Source: Psococerastis gibbosa (taxonomy: Eukaryota; Arthropoda; Insecta; Psocodea; Psocidae). Taken from it: a stretch of DNA of 64,000 nucleotides. Below the pieces are notes generated by a model. That model was not told the DNA's origin and made no database searches. It saw only the letters and a program-made list of their open reading frames with translations. Made by a program: the position numbers and the translations under genes. The DNA lies in assembly GCA_963971405.1 (NCBI GenBank), contig OZ020490.1:3844001-3908000 (forward strand), written 5' to 3'. Position 1 is the first letter of the stretch; each line of letters begins with the position of its first letter. Of this stretch, positions 25,501 through 31,500 are shown piece by piece.

Positions 25501-28500
25501 TACAAAGATCTGGGCAAACGAATGTATGCCGGAAGCATGGCAAACAGGAACTATAGTACCGATTTACAAGAAAGGCGACAAGTTGGACTGCAATAACTAC
25601 AGAGGAATTACACTCCTTAATACTGCCTACAAGACTTTCTCAAATCTTCTATTAAGAAAAATCTCACCGTATGCAGAAGAAATAATAGGCGAGTACCAAT
25701 GTGGTTTTAGACCAGCCAGGGGAACTGTTGACCAAATCTTCGTTCTACGGCAAACTATGGAAAAATGCTACGAGCATAATACGGACCTACACATGCTCTT
25801 TGTGGATTTTAGACAGGCTTTCGATTCTATTTGGAAAGACAGCCTATATAACACAATGATCCGACAAGGAATACCAAAAAACCTAGTTAATCTAGTAAAA
25901 ATGACTATGGAAAACGCCAGAGCCAGTGTAATAATAGACGGACGATGTGGAGAAGAATTCCCACTCGGCAGAGGGGTACGACAAGGAGACGCCCTCTCAG
26001 CTACACTGTTCAACCTGGCACTGCAAGCAGCGTTACAGAATATAGTAGAGAGTGGGACAATTGTATACAAGTCACAAATGATCTGCGCATATGCGGATGA
26101 CATAGTCATAATCACTAAAAATAGGAAGCAACTAGGAGAGATACTTGCTAGACTATGTGTAGAGGCGAGTAGAGCTGGACTAGAAATAAATGTCTCAAAA
26201 ACTAAGTATCTAGTAATGTCAGCGTTAGAAAGGAGACGGAGAAGTGACAACCTGACTGTACAAGGAATGGCTTTCGAGAATGTAAAGAGCTTCATCTACC
26301 TTGGTGCAGAAGTAAACAATCAAAACAAAACTAGCGCAGAGATAGACAGAAGAATAACAGCAGCCAATAGAGCATAATTTGCCAACCTAAAATTGCTCAA
26401 GTCAAGACTTATCTCTAGAGCCACAAAACTACGAATATACAAAACCCTTATAAGACCAGTTGCAACATACGGATCGGAAACCTGGAATCTCACTGTAAAC
26501 GATGCCAACAAACTACGTGTACTCGAAAGAAAGATAATAAGGAGGATATATGGACCCCTTTACGAGTACGGAGAATGGCGTATAAGACACAACGCTGAAA
26601 TCGACGCCGCTCTCAACGGAGAAGACATAGTAAGGTTCATTAAAGCACAACGATTAAGGTGGCTGGGACACGTTGTAAGGATGTCTGAAGAACGCATGCC
26701 ACGAAAAATGTACAAAGCAAGCATGACGGGAAGACGACTGCCAGGACGGCCAAGAAACCGCTGGAAGGACGAGTTAGAGAATGACCTTCGCGAGTTGGGA
26801 GTCTCCAGATGGTGGAGCGTTGTGCAAAACCGAGAAGAATGGAGGAGTGTTGTCGAGCAGGCCAAAGCCCACCAAGGGCTGTAGAGCCGGAAGAAGAAGA
26901 AGAAGAAGAAGATCAAACCATAAGCGTATGTAATTTAAATCAATCTGCATATTTACAATGTTTTGATTCCAACCTTTTTCGCTAGAATATGTAAAAGCTG
27001 TATCGTCAGCATATGCTGTGATTTCGCCCAAAAACTTTCCTCTACAAAAGTTATTTAGAAACACAAGGAAAAGAATAGGACCAAGTACGCTTCCTTGAGG
27101 TGTACCATACTCAACTGCAGTCGTAGTGCTCTTGTATTGACGAATTTCAACGAATTGGGTCCTTCCAGACAAATAGCTCTGGATGAGCTTCAAACAGTGG
27201 CCCCTTACTCCTGATTGTTCTAACACATTGTATAGAGTAGTATGTTTGATTGTGTCAAAAGCTTTTGAAACATCAATAAACATGGAAGAAACTTTCTTTC
27301 CCTTATTTATTTCCATGTATAAATGTCTCGTAAAGTGAATCAATGCACTTTCAGTACTTAGACCAGGCATGAAACCAAATTGTTTTAAACTAAAGAAATT
27401 TGTGTGAGTGTAAAAGCTTTGTAAACGTGTCTTTATAACATTTTCAAAGATTTTGGATAAAGTGGACAAAAGAGATACCGGCCTATAGTCGTTTGCTGAT
27501 TTTGAATTACGTGTTTTCGATATCGGAATGGTTAGGTCTAGCATGTTATATGGCTCAGAGTGCTGGGCCTTGAAAAAGGCCGAAGAATTAAGACTGCATG
27601 TGGCCGAGATGTGGATGCTGCGACAGTCCCTGGGCTTCACACTAGCAGAACGACGAAATAAGAGCTGAAATGAAGACACCAAACCTAGTCGATAAAGCGC
27701 GGGAACGACGATTATCATGATGGGGCCACGCATACAGCCCAAGAAAGATATTTAGGCGGGGATTCCACCAACGTCAATAGTGATAGTAAATAAAGTTTTG
27801 ACGTGGTAGCAGACATTTTTAGTGTGTCTTTAATGTCTGCTACCACGTCAAAACTACATTTACTATCACTATTGACGTTAGTGGAATCCCCGCCTAAGGG
27901 GTCTTACCTTCAGTAAATGATATTTAAAGACTTGCAGTCTGTGGTCACTATCGTCAGTAATCTGCTTCGTTCGAGGATCGACGGAATCAAACAACGTCCG
28001 GGCTAACGTCAAGATCAGCTGCTTACACCACGTGATAGACAGGTGGTCCATAGAACACCAAACTCCTGGAATACCAGTAGTCTGAAAATAATTAATTGCA
28101 TTGCATCCAAAACATTAAGAACCGGTCCGAGTTTACTCGAACATGCTTTCCAATTTATCAAGTATTTAGTAGCTAGAGAAAATGAGTAATTTCATGGTAA
28201 ATAATTTTCATATAATTAAATTTCCGATATCTCGGGGGGGGGGGGGGGGGGGGGGTTGTCCACCTGACGTCACAGGAGGTGAGGTAAATTCTAGATAGGT
28301 CAGACCAACAAATTACCACACAGCAATAATGGCAGGGCACGCAATGCATTTGACTGTGAATTTTCTATAATTTTTCAAAAACATTTTTTTTCCACAAAAC
28401 CAAATAGTTTTTTGGGAAAGCAATCTGTCCGGTTTCGTTACTCAATTTAACACCTAAAACATGCCTGAAGATAGAAATCATTGATGGAATGGTTTCACAG

Positions 28501-31500
28501 AAAAATGATTTTTTAGTCATTTTTCATAAAAATTTAGTTATTTTTATTTTTTTACCCCCAGAAGCAAACTATCAAGGGGCAAGTGATCCCCCGCATTTTG
28601 TCAACATTAAGAACGACTAGAATATATGTGAATTTAAAAGAAATCGTTGGAGCCGTTTTTGAGAAATAATTTTTTTAAGACGTTTTTGGAGTTTTTTGAG
28701 AATAAAACCCCCCCAAATTGAGTTAGCCAAAAATAATTTTTGTGAACCTACATGCAAAATTTCATTAAAATCGACCGAGTAGTTTGCCCGGAAATCGACG
28801 CACAGGCAGACAGACAGACAGGGAGAGAGACAGAGCGACAGACAGACATTTTGTAAAAACCACATTTTTGGGTTCCTGGGACCTCAAAACGTGTAAATCA
28901 GTTGAAATCTCGGAATCGAAAATTTCGACCGTCACAAAGCTTTCCTTATACTACGTATAAATTGGAAAGCAAAAAATCATGACAGCCCCAAGTCTGTACA
29001 CATATTTAGATGCATATCTTAAAGCCTGAGGCGAGGGGGAAATATATACAAAACGGGGACACCCACACCTACAACACGAGGCAACGGGGAGACCTTGTAG
29101 GGCCAGCGCCACGCACAGCCAAAGTGTGAACGACTGGATCCTATACTACAAGGTGTCGCCTACCTTAGAAAACTCCCGATTGAAGAGGTCAATCGGATAC
29201 ATTCATTAAATTGTTTGTATGCGATTAATCTTTAAAAAAAACTACTACTAATATACAGTCTTCTTCTTCTGGCTCTACAGTCCTTGATGAGCTTTGACCT
29301 GCGCGACAACACTCCTCCAGTCCTCTCGGTTTTGTACAACGCTCCACCATCTACGGATCCCAACTCGCGAAGGTCAGTTTCCTACTCATCCTTCCAGCGC
29401 TTTCGAGGACGCCCGGCCAGACGTCCTACTTTAATAGAGTGCTTACCAAAATATTAACATCAGCAGAAAGATCCCTCGTCACGTCTGACCGAACAACCAC
29501 ATCACGATTCCCACCTCCAAGGGAAACCAAAGTAACATGGCTGACATTGGGCGAGCGTGGATGCCAAATTTTGGCCACCTCACCATAAATATCTGTTAAG
29601 AATGGATCAGCATGTAGAACAGGTGTCTGGTGAGGGGTGGCCAAAGTGATGATCAATTTCACCAGCCTGTGGTCAAAGTCTGGCGATGCGAAAACGTTTT
29701 TGGCCACGATTCCTCCCTGAAAATAATCCAATTTAGTTATTTTATAATTTTTCTGCGTGAAAATACGATATAGGAAAAGAAAAATTTGTGAGAGGTATTT
29801 GGAACGTGATAAAAACACGATGGATAAGAAGAATCCACAGTAATAGGCCGTCGAGTTGAAAATGAGATTACAAGCGTTCCGTCAACAGCTGCTGTAGACA
29901 TCTTCAGTCATACTGCATTTGTGCCTAATGAGGCTTCGAGACACAATTGTGGAAGCCTGTAGAGTTCTGTATAGGAAGGATGGAAAATTCACTCCTCCAC
30001 TTTCTTTTTTTTAATTTCTGGGGCCACCCGGTGTAGGGCTTGCAAAAAATTTGAGATTCAAAGAGTCAGATGAGGAATTAAAAGAAATTAAACACTTCTA
30101 GTGCGAGCACACACATTCAAAAAAAAAAGAAAAAGAAAAGAAGAAACACTATTTCATTTTTTGAAGTAAAACTTCTACTTAGACGGAGGGTTTCAGGAAT
30201 TTTTCTGCCACGAAAAAGCGTTACAGCCGCGTGGACGGGGTGGACGATGCATAGCGTAGAGAGAGGCGGCAGCGGCGGTGTGGAAGTACATAATTATATA
30301 TTTATTATTTACATAATTCTGTTTTTAAAACATATATTTTTGAATATTTTCATACAAATCTGTTTTGACACTAATCACTCCTAGTACGGTACATAACTTT
30401 TAAATAAATAATCATTTATTTGAAAACAGACCTAAAAGTCCAATAAAATGCAAATACACATCTAATCATTATAATTATAGCCATAACTCCGCTATGTTGG
30501 CTTAGTAATGGAACAAAAAGTCAATATTTATTTATTTATCATGTCTAGAATGGGAAAAAATAAATAAAAACATTTACTCACCGCAGAATGACCAATAAGA
30601 ACTACAGAATCCGGTACGTATGGTCCATCTTTTTTATACAGTGACAAGATCTTCTCTATAGAAATTCTTACAAATTCCGTTTCACCAGATAGTACACCAC
30701 CGTATATGCCAGAAAGATCTTCTCCAAAGTCCGCCAAGAAGAAATTAAAATGGAACGGAGATCTGGAGCTAAAAGCTCTTCGGAGAGCTACTGAGGCTAG
30801 AGACCGTCCTTGTCGGTGCGAGCCGCTATTTCCAGGTAGAAATAGAACTGGGATGCCTGAGAATTTCATTCGACGTAAATTCTCCGTAGCACCTCCCTCG
30901 CTATAGCCGTATAGGGAGTATCGGGGGTAGCGCCGCTGAATGTCTGGCGGTAAGGATATTTCCTAGAAATACAATTAAACAATATAATAAAATAATATAA
31001 TAGCCCGTCAAAGGACAAGAAGCGATAGGATTAGAAATGAAGTGATGAAAAGAAAAAGCAGCTGCAATGGTTTGACTTGACTTGACTTACTTGACTTAGG
31101 GTGGCGCTAACAGCCCATGGGGACTTTTGGCCGCACGTACTATGCCTCTCCATTCCGCTCGATCACAAGCCACCGTCCGCCACGTTTCTGGGTGCAAGCC
31201 CATTTTTTGGACGTCATCCGCCATCTGGTCCTGGTACCTCTTCCTTGGCCTTCCCAGGGGTCTGGGTTCGGGCAAGTGAGCCTCCCATACAGCGCGTGCT
31301 GCTTTGGAGGGGTGGCAATGGTTTGGCCACGTCCAAAAGATGGACGAGAATAGGACCAACCGGAGGTTGGCGGAAGGAAGACCACAAGGTAGAAGGCCCA
31401 TCGCCAGGCCCAGGACTACCCTCGAGGAAAGAATTGAACAACTCGCCGGAGCGAGAAGAAAAACAATGGCCGAGCTCAAGGCGTTAAGCGTCCGACCGGG

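Larger units (their letters stand above)
22519..27540 (-). mobile_element. CR1/Jockey-like LINE, 5'-truncated, split by an RTE insertion
   Basis: On the minus strand, 27540-26974 encodes NDYRPVSLLSTLSKIFENV, AFDTIKHTTLYNVLEQSG, PQGSVLGPILFLVFLNN and AYADDTAFTYSSEKG. The frame continues after the insertion at 23575-22746 with QHSLTLNSEKTKYVNFH, HALVQSRLTYALIAFGG and ends LWSF. With the insertion and one copy of its target duplication set aside, the reading frame is continuous across the junction. The 3' end carries a (TTA)n tail (22519-22550). It starts inside the RT domain, so it is dead on arrival. It lies in PGAP1 intron 4, in the gene's orientation. Confidence 0.85.
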
